DNA of 41,988 bases from Desulfuromonadales bacterium (GTDB lineage Bacteria > Desulfobacterota > Desulfuromonadia > Desulfuromonadales > Syntrophotaleaceae), in NCBI GenBank assembly GCA_030613545.1, contig JAUWLU010000003.1, positions 1-41,988 on the forward strand. Direction: 5' to 3'. The notes under the pieces were generated by a model, which saw only the letters and a list, made by a program, of their open reading frames with translations, made no database searches and was not told the origin of the DNA. The translations under genes were made by a program, and so were the position numbers. Below, piece after piece: positions 9,117-20,856 of this stretch; within the stretch, counting starts at the first letter, position 1; each line of letters opens with the position of its first letter.

Positions 9117-10177
9117 ACCCGCTGATCCCCCTGCCGGATCCCATTCCCGTCGCCTGGGGCTACCTTCTCGCCCTTCTGTTGCTGGTTTTCTCTCTGCATC
9201 TGCTGTTCATGAACTGCCTGCTCGGCACTACGGCGGTAACTCTCTACCTGCAACGCCGTTCCGACGCCGTGGCCAACCGACTGGCCACGGAACTGAGTCG
9301 CGCCCTGCCGCTGCTCATGGCCTTCACGGTCAATCTCGGCATCGCCGCCCTGCTCTTTCTTCAGGTCCTGTACGGCCAGTTTTTCTACACCAGTTCGATC
9401 CTCATGGGCAGCTACTGGCTGGCCATCATCCCCCTGCTGATCCTGGCCTACTACGCCCTCTATTGGGTCGATTTGCGCTACCGGCGCCTTGGCCGACAGC
9501 GCTGGCTGCTGCTGGCCGGCGTGCTGGCCCTGTTGCTGGCGGTCCCTTTTCTGTTCAGCAACAACATGACCCTGATGCTGCATCCGCAGCGCTGGTCAGG
9601 CTACTTCGACCAAGACAACGGAACCCTGCTGAATCTCGCGGACCTCACCTTATGGCCCCGCTACGCCCATTTCATTGCCGCCGCCCTGGCGGTCGGCGGC
9701 CTGTTCACGGCCACCCTGGGCCGCTGCTATCGATCGAGGGCTCCCGAACTGGCCGCCTATGCCCGGAACCTCGGCATGACCCTGTTCAGCCGCCTGACCT
9801 TGCTGCAATTACTGATCGGCCCGCTGTTTCTATTCAGTCTGCCACAGCCGCTGCGCTGGCAGATCCTCGGCGATTCGCCCCTCGCCACCCTGCTGCTGAC
9901 CACCGCCCTGGCCCTGCTGGCGGCCTTGCTGGTCAACGCCTTTCAACAGCGAGTGCTGACCAGCCTGGCCCTGCTGGTTCCCCTGGGCTGCTGCATGGTC
10001 GCGCTGCGGGCCTGGCTGCGCAGCGCCTTTCTGCAACCGCACTTCACCCTCGACCAGTTACAGGTCGTCCCCCAATATTCCCCCCTGTTGGTCTTTGTGA
10101 TAGTCCTGTTGTTCGGCAGCGCCCTGATTGGCTGGCTGCTCTACCAGGCCACAAGGGCAGCCCGTCAGGACATGTGA
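9113..10177 (+). CDS. second CydA-like multi-TM subunit of the bd-family complex
   Basis: Overlaps the previous gene by 4 nt (ATGA). Many TM segments; MAFTVNLGIAALLFLQVLYGQFFYTSSILMGSYWLAIIPLLILAYYALYWVDLRYRRLG resembles the CydA TM2-TM4 layout. Confidence 0.65.
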   Translation: MNPLIPLPDPIPVAWGYLLALLLLVFSLHLLFMNCLLGTTAVTLYLQRRSDAVANRLATELSRALPLLMAFTVNLGIAALLFLQVLYGQFFYTSSILMGSYWLAIIPLLILAYYALYWVDLRYRRLGRQRWLLLAGVLALLLAVPFLFSNNMTLMLHPQRWSGYFDQDNGTLLNLADLTLWPRYAHFIAAALAVGGLFTATLGRCYRSRAPELAAYARNLGMTLFSRLTLLQLLIGPLFLFSLPQPLRWQILGDSPLATLLLTTALALLAALLVNAFQQRVLTSLALLVPLGCCMVALRAWLRSAFLQPHFTLDQLQVVPQYSPLLVFVIVLLFGSALIGWLLYQATRAARQDM

Positions 10178-10285
10178 GGGACGGCCTTCGCCCTCACTGA
10201 AGATAGATAAGGGCTGGAGCCAGCCTCGACATCGAACAAAACAAGCAGTGGAAGAGCAGGATTCAGAACAGGCGGGAGCCAGGCT

Positions 10286-10972
10286 TCAGGGGTAATCGCC
10301 ACGCCGATAAACGGCGCAGTCGCCCTGCAGAGGACAGTCGCAGCAGAGGGGTTTGACGCGGCAGTGCTGTTTGCACTGCTCGACGATAAGGGCGTGATAT
10401 TCGTTGAACAGATCGCTGTTGTGAGGCAGGTGGGTCATGAACAGCTGGCGGATCTGGTCATAACGCTCATGGCCCTGCAGCAGGCCGAGGCGACCGAGCA
10501 GCCGCCGGGTGTAGGCATCGACCACGAAGGAAGGCTGGCCGCCGGCGTAGAGCAGAATGGAATCGGCAGTCTCCGGCCCCACCCCCTTGCAGTGCAACAA
10601 TTCATCCCGGACGTCCTGCAGAGGACCGGCCAGCATGGCGCTCAGATCGCCAGCGTAGTGGTTCATGAGATGAGCGGCAAAGAGCTGCAGGCGTTCGGCT
10701 TTCTGGCGAAAAAAGCCGGCGGGACGAATCAGCTCCTCGAGCCGCTGGCGATCGATCCGCAGCAGGTTGCCGGCAGTAAGGGGCACCTCGCCCTTGAGGG
10801 CGGCGATGGCCAGCTCGACGTTACGCCAAGCGGTATTCTGAGTCAGGATCGCTCCGACCACCACTTCAAAAGGGCTATCGGCGGGCCACCAATGCAAGGC
10901 TCCGAAACGTGCCAGCAAACGATTAAAGATATCGTTCAGACATTCAGTCAGCGGTTTCGCCATCGCCCCCAT
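10286..10972 (-). CDS. endonuclease III-like HhH-GPD DNA glycosylase with C-terminal Fe-S motif
   Basis: ORF 10286..11041; starts at 10972 or 10963 avoid a long overlap with comF. PFEVVVGAILTQNTAWRNVELAI; LLHCKGVGPETADSILLYAGGQPSFVVDAYTRR; CRVKPLCCDCPLQGDC. Confidence 0.88.
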   Translation of the reverse strand: MGAMAKPLTECLNDIFNRLLARFGALHWWPADSPFEVVVGAILTQNTAWRNVELAIAALKGEVPLTAGNLLRIDRQRLEELIRPAGFFRQKAERLQLFAAHLMNHYAGDLSAMLAGPLQDVRDELLHCKGVGPETADSILLYAGGQPSFVVDAYTRRLLGRLGLLQGHERYDQIRQLFMTHLPHNSDLFNEYHALIVEQCKQHCRVKPLCCDCPLQGDCAVYRRGDYP

Positions 10973-10988
10973 TGTTCCCCTTGGCAGA

Positions 10989-11768
10989 TCAACCATGCAG
11001 CCGGGCCCGGGCCAGAACGGCCACCGCCACCTCGCCGGCACCGCCGTCGAGCAGAGTGCGACTGCACTCGCGGGCTGTGGCGCCGGTGGTCATCACATCG
11101 TCTATCAACAAAACCCGCTCGCCTCGTAGCGGCCGACGCAGCGCAAAGGCGCCGCGCAGATTGCGCCGGCGCTGGGCCGCCTTGAGTCCGATCTGGGGTG
11201 GAGTCGAGCGGGTGCGCAGCAGCAGCCGGGACGACACTGGCAACTGCCAGCAACGCCCCAGCGCCCTGGCCAACAGCAGCGCCTGGTTGTAGCTGCGCTG
11301 ACGCAGTCGGGTGACGTACAGAGGCACGGGAACCAGCAGGTCGGGACAAAAATCCCCCAGCGGTCCGTGCAAAGCCTCCTTCATCAGAGCCGCCAGAGGC
11401 CGGTCAAGGTTGAACCCCCCTCGGTACTTGAATTGCTGTACGGCCCGGCGCAAGGTTTCGTCGTAGAGGCCAGCGCTTTTGGCCCATAGAAATGGCGGCG
11501 GGTCCTGCAGACAGGATTGGCAGAGGTGATCGCCGCCATCCATTGCGGCAAAGGGCAGATCGCAACGCGGGCAGCACGGAGAAGCCACGGGCACAATGGT
11601 GTCAAGGCAGCTGGCACAGAAGGTGGCCGATGTCGGCAGGGATTGACGGCAGAGGGGACAGACGGGAGGAAAACACAGCCCGGCCAGGCCGATCAACTCC
11701 CGGCGTAAAAACTGCCAGAGAACCCTGGGGCTGTTGAAGCTCATCAAGACGACTCCCCGCCACGCCAC
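10989..11768 (-). CDS. comF: ComF family amidophosphoribosyltransferase-like protein
   Basis: Zn-finger-like CPLCRQSLPTSATFCASCLDTI / CCPRCDLPF; VPVPLYVTRLRQRSYNQALLLARAL; VLLIDDVMTTGATARECSRTL. Confidence 0.92.
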   Translation of the reverse strand: MAWRGVVLMSFNSPRVLWQFLRRELIGLAGLCFPPVCPLCRQSLPTSATFCASCLDTIVPVASPCCPRCDLPFAAMDGGDHLCQSCLQDPPPFLWAKSAGLYDETLRRAVQQFKYRGGFNLDRPLAALMKEALHGPLGDFCPDLLVPVPLYVTRLRQRSYNQALLLARALGRCWQLPVSSRLLLRTRSTPPQIGLKAAQRRRNLRGAFALRRPLRGERVLLIDDVMTTGATARECSRTLLDGGAGEVAVAVLARARLHG

Positions 11769-11783
11769 CGGCGGATCGAGGGA

Positions 11784-13325
<1,542 letters not shown>

Positions 13326-13327
13326 GG

Positions 13328-14677
13328 CTACTCCCGTTCTCCGTGATGAATCTCGCGCACTTCCGCCGCGGGCAGATTTTTAATCGACGGCACATCACTG
13401 AGATTCAGGCAGCCCCAACTGCCGCACTGACCGCAGCGCCCCTGCCAGGAAGCAGCGCCCGCGCCACACTGCTGGCAGACATAAGCGAACCGGAACCGGT
13501 CTTCCCCTCCCAAAGCTTTCTGGTATTCTGCCACTGCATCGCTCGGGCGCTGACGGCGCATATGGCTTTCAGCCAGCAACAGATGCAGCTGCGGAAAGTC
13601 GGCGCCGCTCTTTTCCAGACCGTGGAGCTGCTCCAGGGCCTCGTCGACCATTTCCACCCGCAGACAGAACTTGCCGTAAAAGAAGTGCAGCAACAGATCG
13701 TCGGGGCGTTCCGTCACCTCCTGCCGATAGTAGTTCAGCAGGGTAGTAGGATCTTCCTCGGCCATGGCCAGCTTCTCCAGACGCTTGAGAAACACACTGT
13801 GGCCGAAGCACCGATAACCGGCCTGCCAGGTTGCCACCGCCTGTTCAAAACGCCCCTGCTGACGCAGCATATCCCCCAGCGAGACTTGGGCGGGCAGAAA
13901 GTCGGGAGCGTCCTTGGCCAGCTTCTGATAGTCAACCAGCGCCTCGTCAAACCGCTCTTCTTCTTCCGCTTGCTGGGCCAACTGATAGCGCAGACCGTTG
14001 AGCAGGGTCTTTTCGGCAGCCTGGGCCTCGCCGGCGCTCTTTTTCACCAGTCGCTTCTGGACGGCAAGAGCATCGCTCCACTGCTGCTGCGCCAGATAGA
14101 GATCGCGCAGCCCAACCTGCCCTTGATAATTGTCGCCGTCCAGATCGAGCAATTCACGATAACAGTCCGCCGCCTCCTTTAGCTGCTGAGTCTGCCCATA
14201 GGTCTCGGCCAGAGCAAAGAGCACCGTCAGGTCCTTGGGAGCGAGCTTGCGAGCACGCTGCAGCAGACTGATACTTTCCTCTATTTCGCCTTCGGCCAAC
14301 TGGACCTCGGCCAGGGCGCTCAGCACCTCGATGCGACTGCCGTCCATGCTCAGAGCCTTCTGCAACAGCCGGCGGGCCTTGGTGCTGTCCCCGGACCGCA
14401 GCCGTGCCATGCCTTCGCGGTGCAGTTCGGTTACTTCCTTTCCCCGTTTTTCCGAGCGGGTGCGCCGCCAGCCCTTAAGCAGATAGCTGGCCGCCCCGTA
14501 GAGATGCAACAGATAGCCGATGGTCAAACCAAGCACGATACAGGCCACCACCACTACCGCCGGAGAGGCGTGTAGCACATGGTCCGGAAAAAAGACAATG
14601 GCGATTTCTGCGGGATTAAGCTGCAGAAAATAAATAAAAAACACCATGAACAGGATAATCAGCAGCAGTAGGGTCAT
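13328..14677 (-). CDS. LapA-like membrane anchor fused to LapB/YciM-like TPR protein with C-terminal zinc ribbon
   Basis: ORF 13328..14719; start at 14677 ([31 protein letters not shown]) preferred. Two N-terminal TMs, TPR repeats, C-terminal [23 protein letters not shown]. Confidence 0.82.
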   Translation of the reverse strand: MTLLLLIILFMVFFIYFLQLNPAEIAIVFFPDHVLHASPAVVVVACIVLGLTIGYLLHLYGAASYLLKGWRRTRSEKRGKEVTELHREGMARLRSGDSTKARRLLQKALSMDGSRIEVLSALAEVQLAEGEIEESISLLQRARKLAPKDLTVLFALAETYGQTQQLKEAADCYRELLDLDGDNYQGQVGLRDLYLAQQQWSDALAVQKRLVKKSAGEAQAAEKTLLNGLRYQLAQQAEEEERFDEALVDYQKLAKDAPDFLPAQVSLGDMLRQQGRFEQAVATWQAGYRCFGHSVFLKRLEKLAMAEEDPTTLLNYYRQEVTERPDDLLLHFFYGKFCLRVEMVDEALEQLHGLEKSGADFPQLHLLLAESHMRRQRPSDAVAEYQKALGGEDRFRFAYVCQQCGAGAASWQGRCGQCGSWGCLNLSDVPSIKNLPAAEVREIHHGERE

Positions 14678-14722
14678 GGTCTTCCTCCTTGGTCGCCGAG
14701 GCGACAAACAGTGCTTCAAAGG

Positions 14723-14875
14723 TTGATGCTTTCACAAACAGTCATGAGATGGCTAAGCAAAAATTTCGAGCTGCAAGGCGTAGTGGTTTTTCAGGGGTGA
14801 AGACATACACAGGGTATGTCGAAGTCCTGAAAAAACGCTGCAACGCAGCAGGTCGGACTTTTTGCGACGCCATCA
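14723..14875. repeat. 153-bp structured intergenic element, copy 1
   Basis: Gapless alignment to 22411-22563 with about 17 differences by hand count; imperfect terminal inverted repeats and internal stem-loop GACATAC..GTATGTC. Confidence 0.93.
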
Positions 14876-15346
14876 CCGGTTGTGGTAGGGCTCATTACGC
14901 AAAATGGTAAAGCCCCGATAAAGTTGTTCAAGCAGCAGTAGCCGCGCCATTTGATGGGTCAGGGTCAGGGCCGAGAGGGACAACAGCAGATTGGCCCGCT
15001 CCTTGACGGCTCGGCTCAAGCCATAGGCGCCGCCGATGACGAACACCAGTTCGCCGGTGCCCTGCAGCATATGCTGTCCCAGTAAATCTGCCAGTTTTTC
15101 CGAGCTATAATCTCGGCCCCGTTCGTCGAGGGCGACAAGATAGGCACCTTCCGGCACCCGAGCCAGGATGCGCTCGCCCTCCTGCTCGCGAATCACCTTG
15201 GAATTAGCCTTGGAGCCACCCTTGGCCTCTTTAAGCTCACTGCTGTTAAACGCGATGTAGCGTTGGATGCGACCGGCATATTCGGCCACGCCGTCCCGCA
15301 GGAAAGGCTGGGAAAGCTTGCCGATGCTGATCAGGCCAATTTTCAT
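14873..15346 (-). CDS. rlmH: 23S rRNA (pseudouridine1915-N3)-methyltransferase RlmH
   Basis: Start MKIGLISIGKL at 15346, overlapping the rsfS stop; LVALDERGRDYSSEKLADLLG; FVIGGAYGLS; LLSLSALTLTHQMARLLLLEQLYRGFTILRNEPYHNR. Confidence 0.96.
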   Translation of the reverse strand: MKIGLISIGKLSQPFLRDGVAEYAGRIQRYIAFNSSELKEAKGGSKANSKVIREQEGERILARVPEGAYLVALDERGRDYSSEKLADLLGQHMLQGTGELVFVIGGAYGLSRAVKERANLLLSLSALTLTHQMARLLLLEQLYRGFTILRNEPYHNR

Positions 15347-15732
15347 GAACGATCGGCGGGTCGCTCCTGCTGCGTCCCTTCGGCAACGGCCAGTTCCGCG
15401 GCTTCGCTCCAGAGGCCGTCCAGGTCGTAATATTCCCGCACCGAGTCCTGAAAGACATGAACCATAACGTCGCCATAGTCGATCAACACCCAACGGCCCT
15501 CTTTCATGCCTTCGATGGCCAGAGGCATGGTGGCGTGGTCTTTTTTCAGGCCGAGATGGATGGAATCGGCCACCGCCTGCACCTGACGGTCGGAGCGTCC
15601 CGAAGCGATAAGCAGGTAGTCGGTCAGCGAGGAAATCTTTCGCACATCGAGCAGACGGACGTCGAAAGCCTTCTTATCCAGAGCATAAGCGGCGCAGAGC
15701 TGCGCGCGTTCTTGGGATTGCAAAATCTTCAT
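15343..15732 (-). CDS. rsfS: ribosomal silencing factor RsfS
   Basis: FDVRLLDVRKISSLTDYLLIASGRSDRQVQAVADSI; WVLIDYGDVMVHVFQDSVREYYDLDGLW. Confidence 0.96.
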   Translation of the reverse strand: MKILQSQERAQLCAAYALDKKAFDVRLLDVRKISSLTDYLLIASGRSDRQVQAVADSIHLGLKKDHATMPLAIEGMKEGRWVLIDYGDVMVHVFQDSVREYYDLDGLWSEAAELAVAEGTQQERPADRS

Positions 15733-16385
15733 AACCTTTCCCGGCGACGATAAAGGACGTGCCGGCAGATGTAATTTTCCACGATGGAGGGGACTAAGTA
15801 ACGGATTGAGCCGTGCTCGGCGACCTGCTGGCGAATCCGGGTCGAGGAGATGTCGAGGAATGTCTCCTGCAGCAAAATCACCCGGTTACCACTGCAGTGT
15901 CGCAAAATATTTGACTGCTTATCGTAACAGAACTGCCCCCGTATGACAACGGGCAGCAGCGCCAGCGGGTCGCCTCCGGCATGGCCCGGACGGGCGGCCA
16001 CCACCAGGTTGGTCAGCTCGAACAGGCGAGAATAATCCTTCCAGGTGTCGATGGCCCGGTAGGAGTCCATGCCGATAATGAAATAGAATTCGTCGTCCGG
16101 AAACTGGCGATGCAGAATTTCCAGGGTGGCAACCGAATAGCTCTTGCCCGGCCGCTGCGCTTCGAGATCGCAGGCCACAAAGGCCGGATGATCGGCCACC
16201 GCCGCCTCAACCATGGCATAGCGGTGGGCAAAGGAAATATCATCGGCCAGCGGCTTGTGGGGTGGGGTCGCCGCCGGCATGAACAGCACCCGGTCGAGAC
16301 CGCAGGCTACGCGCACCTCCTCGGCGATCCGCAAATGAGCCAGATGAATGGGATTGAAGGTCCCACCGAGAATACCGGTCTTCAT
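15729..16385 (-). CDS. nadD: nicotinate-nucleotide adenylyltransferase
   Basis: MKTGILGGTFNPIHLAHLRIAEEV; FYFIIGMDSYRAIDTWKDY; DISSTRIRQ. Confidence 0.96.
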   Translation of the reverse strand: MKTGILGGTFNPIHLAHLRIAEEVRVACGLDRVLFMPAATPPHKPLADDISFAHRYAMVEAAVADHPAFVACDLEAQRPGKSYSVATLEILHRQFPDDEFYFIIGMDSYRAIDTWKDYSRLFELTNLVVAARPGHAGGDPLALLPVVIRGQFCYDKQSNILRHCSGNRVILLQETFLDISSTRIRQQVAEHGSIRYLVPSIVENYICRHVLYRRRERL

Positions 16386-16415
16386 CGTTGCCGATTCCTT
16401 CCCCTTCGCACCGGG

Positions 16416-17672
16416 CTAGGGACGAACCTGGCCGTCGCCAAGCACCACGAACTTGCGAGTGGTCAGATCCTCCAGGCCCATGGGACCGAAGGAGTGGAGC
16501 TTGGTGGTGGAAATACCGATCTCGGCCCCGAGACCGAACTGGTTGCCGTCGGAGAAACGGGACGAGGCGTTGACCATGACCACGCTGCTGTTGACCTCGC
16601 GCACGAAACGCTGAGAATTGTGGTAGTCGTTGGTCACGATAACCTCGGTATGCAGCGAACAGTACTGGCGGATATGCTCGATAGCCTCATCTATATCCTC
16701 GACCACCTTGATCGCCAGGATCAGGTCGAGATATTCGGCAGCCCAGTCCTCTTCCGTGGCCGGGATCACCTCGGGGGCGAATTCCCGGGTCACGGTGCAG
16801 CCGCGCAACTCGACGCCTTTGCCTTTGAGGGTGGCGACGATGCGCGGCACGAAGGTCTCGGCGATGTCCTTGTGAATCAGCAGGGTCTCCATAGCATTGC
16901 AGACCCCGGGCCGCTGGACCTTGGCGTTAACGCAGATGCGCTCGGCCATCTCGTAGTCGGCGCTGGCGTCGACAAAGGTATGACAGACCCCTTTATAATG
17001 CTTGATGACCGGAATCCGGGAGTTTTCGCTGACGAAGCGAATCAGCCCTTCTCCGCCACGGGGAATGATCAGGTCGATATATTCTTCGAGTTTCAGCAGC
17101 TCGGTGACCGCGCTGCGATCGGTGGTGGTCACCACCTGCAGGGCACCGGCGGGCAGGCCCATGGCCAGCAGTTCCTTCTTCAGTACCGCGCCGATGGCGA
17201 CGTTGGAGTTAATGGCCTCGGACCCCCCGCGCAGCACCACCACGTTGCCACTCTTCAGGCACAGCCCGGCGGCATCGGCGGTCACATTGGGACGGGATTC
17301 GTAGATGATGCCGATCACCCCCAGGGGAATACGCATGCGACCGACCTGAATGCCATTGGGCCGCCGCCGCATGCCGGTGATCTCACCGACCGGATCGGGC
17401 AGTTCGGCCACCTCGCGCAGGCCATCGGCCATGGCGGTGATGCGCTCGTCGTTGAGCACCAAACGATCGATCATGGCGGCGGACAGGCCCTTTTGCCGAG
17501 CCCGTTCAAGGTCCTTTTCATTGGCTTGGACAAGGGCCGGAGCGGCCTGCTCCAGGGCAGCGGCCATGCGCCGCAGCATATCGTTCTTGGCGGTGACCGA
17601 CAGGTTGGCCATGATCCGCGTTGCCTGTTGCGCTTCTTGCGCCAGCGCCACCATCTGTTCCTGAATCGTCAT
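16416..17672 (-). CDS. proA: glutamate-5-semialdehyde dehydrogenase
   Basis: [73 protein letters not shown]. Confidence 0.97.
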   Translation of the reverse strand: MTIQEQMVALAQEAQQATRIMANLSVTAKNDMLRRMAAALEQAAPALVQANEKDLERARQKGLSAAMIDRLVLNDERITAMADGLREVAELPDPVGEITGMRRRPNGIQVGRMRIPLGVIGIIYESRPNVTADAAGLCLKSGNVVVLRGGSEAINSNVAIGAVLKKELLAMGLPAGALQVVTTTDRSAVTELLKLEEYIDLIIPRGGEGLIRFVSENSRIPVIKHYKGVCHTFVDASADYEMAERICVNAKVQRPGVCNAMETLLIHKDIAETFVPRIVATLKGKGVELRGCTVTREFAPEVIPATEEDWAAEYLDLILAIKVVEDIDEAIEHIRQYCSLHTEVIVTNDYHNSQRFVREVNSSVVMVNASSRFSDGNQFGLGAEIGISTTKLHSFGPMGLEDLTTRKFVVLGDGQVRP

Positions 17673-17675
17673 CGC

Positions 17676-18830
17676 TCACTCCTCGCAAATAGCGGCCCGT
17701 TGCCCGGCCTGCTTTTTCAATACCAGATTGTCCCGATGAACCACCTCAGCACCATACTGGTAGCCGAGCAGCCCTTCGATATCCTGAGAATTATGTCCTT
17801 GAATGCGCGCCAGCTCCGCTTGAGAATAGTTGATGATGCCCCGGGCGAACTCTCGTCCCTCGGCATCGCAGAGCCGCACCGCATCGCCTCGCTCGAAGAT
17901 CCCCTCGATTTCGATGATCCCCGAGGGCAGCAGACTCTTGCCCTTATCCGCCAGCGCTTGGCGAGCCCCCTCGTCGAGCAACAGCCGGCCGCGGGGCTTC
18001 TTGGTAAAGGCGATCCAGTGTTTACGGGCAGTGAGACGGTCGACCGCAGGCAGAAACCAGCTGCCCAGCTCCTCGCCGGCAAACAGCCGCGGCAGCACTC
18101 GCGGCTGACGGCCGTTAACGATGACCGTGCTGACGCCGTACAGGGACGCCCGCTTGGCCGCTTCGATCTTGGTTGCCATACCGCCGGTGCCGACCTCGCT
18201 GCCGGCGCCGCCGGCCATAGCCTCGATCTCCGGGGTAACCTGCGCCACCCTGGCGATCAGCCTGGCCTGCGGATTGGTTCGAGGGTTACTGTCGTACAGA
18301 CCGTCGACATCGGACAGAATCACCAGCAGATCGGCCTCGGCCAGGTTGGTCACCAGAGCCGACAGATTATCGTTATCGCCGAAACGGATTTCGTCCACCA
18401 CCACCGTGTCGTTCTCGTTGATGATGGGAATGATGCCGTATTCGAGCAGCGCCATGAGGGTATTGCGGGCGTTGAGAAAACGCCGCCGGTTGGCCAGGTC
18501 ATCGCGGGTCAGCAGAATCTGCGCGACCCGCCGATCGCAGGCACGAAAGGCGTCTTTGTAAAAACGCATCAGCCGGCTCTGGCCGATGGCCGCCGCGGCC
18601 TGCTTGAGGGGAATGGTGGGCGGCCGGCCGACGATGCCGAGATCGCCCTTGCCGGTGGCTACCGCGCCGGAAGTAACCAGCAGCACCTCGTAACCCTGCT
18701 CGATAAGCTCGCAGAGATCGGCAACCAACGCTTCGATAATGGCTGGATCGACCCCGTCGTTGCCGACCAGCACACCGCTGCCGACCTTGATGACGACCCG
18801 CTTAACTTGTGCGAGAAGCTCTTTGCGCAT
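17676..18830 (-). CDS. proB: glutamate 5-kinase (AAK domain plus C-terminal PUA)
   Basis: Start [21 protein letters not shown] at 18830; [56 protein letters not shown]-terminal PUA. Confidence 0.97.
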   Translation of the reverse strand: MRKELLAQVKRVVIKVGSGVLVGNDGVDPAIIEALVADLCELIEQGYEVLLVTSGAVATGKGDLGIVGRPPTIPLKQAAAAIGQSRLMRFYKDAFRACDRRVAQILLTRDDLANRRRFLNARNTLMALLEYGIIPIINENDTVVVDEIRFGDNDNLSALVTNLAEADLLVILSDVDGLYDSNPRTNPQARLIARVAQVTPEIEAMAGGAGSEVGTGGMATKIEAAKRASLYGVSTVIVNGRQPRVLPRLFAGEELGSWFLPAVDRLTARKHWIAFTKKPRGRLLLDEGARQALADKGKSLLPSGIIEIEGIFERGDAVRLCDAEGREFARGIINYSQAELARIQGHNSQDIEGLLGYQYGAEVVHRDNLVLKKQAGQRAAICEE

Positions 18831-18907
18831 GCCCGATCCTTCCCCGCAAACCGGCATAATTCCTGAAAAATTTCGGCTCGAATTTTACTTGCGTCGCCGC
18901 CTGCTTG

Positions 18908-19957
<1,050 letters not shown>

Positions 19958-20052
19958 CTAGACCCATCTTTACTTAGAATTACTTACGTTAACCAGCCGA
20001 CTTTATTTGCCAAGCAGCCTATAGGAACCATAGAAAAGGAGCGACCCACGAC

Positions 20053-20088
20053 GAAAAAAGCCCGAAGTTCGTTCAGGAACATCGGGCT
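20053..20088 (-). terminator. Rho-independent terminator between rpmA and obgE
   Basis: Minus strand AGCCCGATGTTC-CTGAAC-GAACTTCGGGCT (11/12 arm match) followed by TTTTT. Confidence 0.75.
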
Positions 20089-20119
20089 CTTCTCATGGAT
20101 CCAAAGTCGCTGGGCTATA

Positions 20120-20374
20120 TCAGGCCGTGTATACGCTGACCTTCTTTTTGTCCTTGCCCTTGCGTTCAAAGGTAACGACTCCGTCTACCAGAGCAAACAG
20201 AGTGTAATCCTTGCCGCAACCGACATTGTTGCCAGGATGGATAGTAGTGCCACGCTGCCGCACCAGAATCGATCCGGCCGTTACTTGCTGGCCGCCGTAG
20301 CGCTTCACGCCAAGGCGCTTGCCAATACTGTCGCGGCCGTTCTTTGAACTGCCACCAGCTTTTTTATGAGCCAT
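20120..20374 (-). CDS. rpmA: 50S ribosomal protein L27
   Basis: [43 protein letters not shown]. Confidence 0.98.
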   Translation of the reverse strand: MAHKKAGGSSKNGRDSIGKRLGVKRYGGQQVTAGSILVRQRGTTIHPGNNVGCGKDYTLFALVDGVVTFERKGKDKKKVSVYTA

Positions 20375-20386
20375 GGGTTAGCCTCC

Positions 20387-20695
20387 TTAAGCCTGAATGC
20401 CCGTAATTTGCAGGCGGGTGAGAGGTTGACGGTGTCCATAGGTCTTGCGATAGCCCTTGCGCCGCTTGTGATGGAATACCAGGACCTTCTTGTCCTTGCC
20501 TTGCTCCACAATGCGCGCCGTGACTTTCGCTTCTGGCAATAGAGGTGTTCCGATTTTAACCTCTTCTCCGCCGACCATGAGGACCTCGCTCAACGCGACA
20601 GTGTCACCCACTGCGCCTTCAATCTTTTCGATCTTGAGCAGATCACCTTCGGATACTTTGTATTGTTTTCCCCCGGTCTTGATCACCGCATACAT
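20387..20695 (-). CDS. rplU: 50S ribosomal protein L21
   Basis: MYAVIKTGGKQYKVSEGDLLKIEKI ... FHHKRRKGYRKTYGHRQPLTRLQI. Confidence 0.98.
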   Translation of the reverse strand: MYAVIKTGGKQYKVSEGDLLKIEKIEGAVGDTVALSEVLMVGGEEVKIGTPLLPEAKVTARIVEQGKDKKVLVFHHKRRKGYRKTYGHRQPLTRLQITGIQA

Positions 20696-20741
20696 ATTGC
20701 TTCACCTCGCTCTCATATATTGTTATTTTTACAGAACAGGC

Positions 20742-20770
20742 AATATAGCCCTGGCCTGCACCCCTGTCAA
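20742..20770 (-). promoter_or_regulatory. sigma-70 promoter of rplU-rpmA
   Basis: Minus strand TTGACA-N17-TATATT (-35 at 20765-20770, -10 at 20742-20747), about 47 nt upstream of the rplU start. Confidence 0.82.
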
Positions 20771-20856
20771 GCAAAAACACCAGACATGAGTTCAGGCGCA
20801 AGGCCATTTTCAGCCGTGATTTCCGCCCCACCAACTAAGGTTTTCAGACTGGAAAA

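Noticed and set aside
10174-10197. GTGAGGG-N10-CCCTCAC hairpin at the end of the bd-like operon as a terminator
   Set aside because: Only 7-bp stem overlapping the stop codon and no T-tract; too weak to call.
14689-14910. 73-aa plus-strand ORF (AKQKFRAARRSGFSGVKTYTGYVEVLKKRCNAAGRTFCDAI) across repeat copy 1
   Set aside because: It is a translation of the repeat; the same frame in copy 2 has a stop (..VKAYL*YVEVL..), so protein coding is unlikely.
15981-18866. 961-aa plus-strand ORF antisense to nadD-proA-proB
   Set aside because: Shadow ORF of GC-rich genes; low-complexity composition (H, G, Q, D rich), and the opposite strand encodes well-recognised enzymes.
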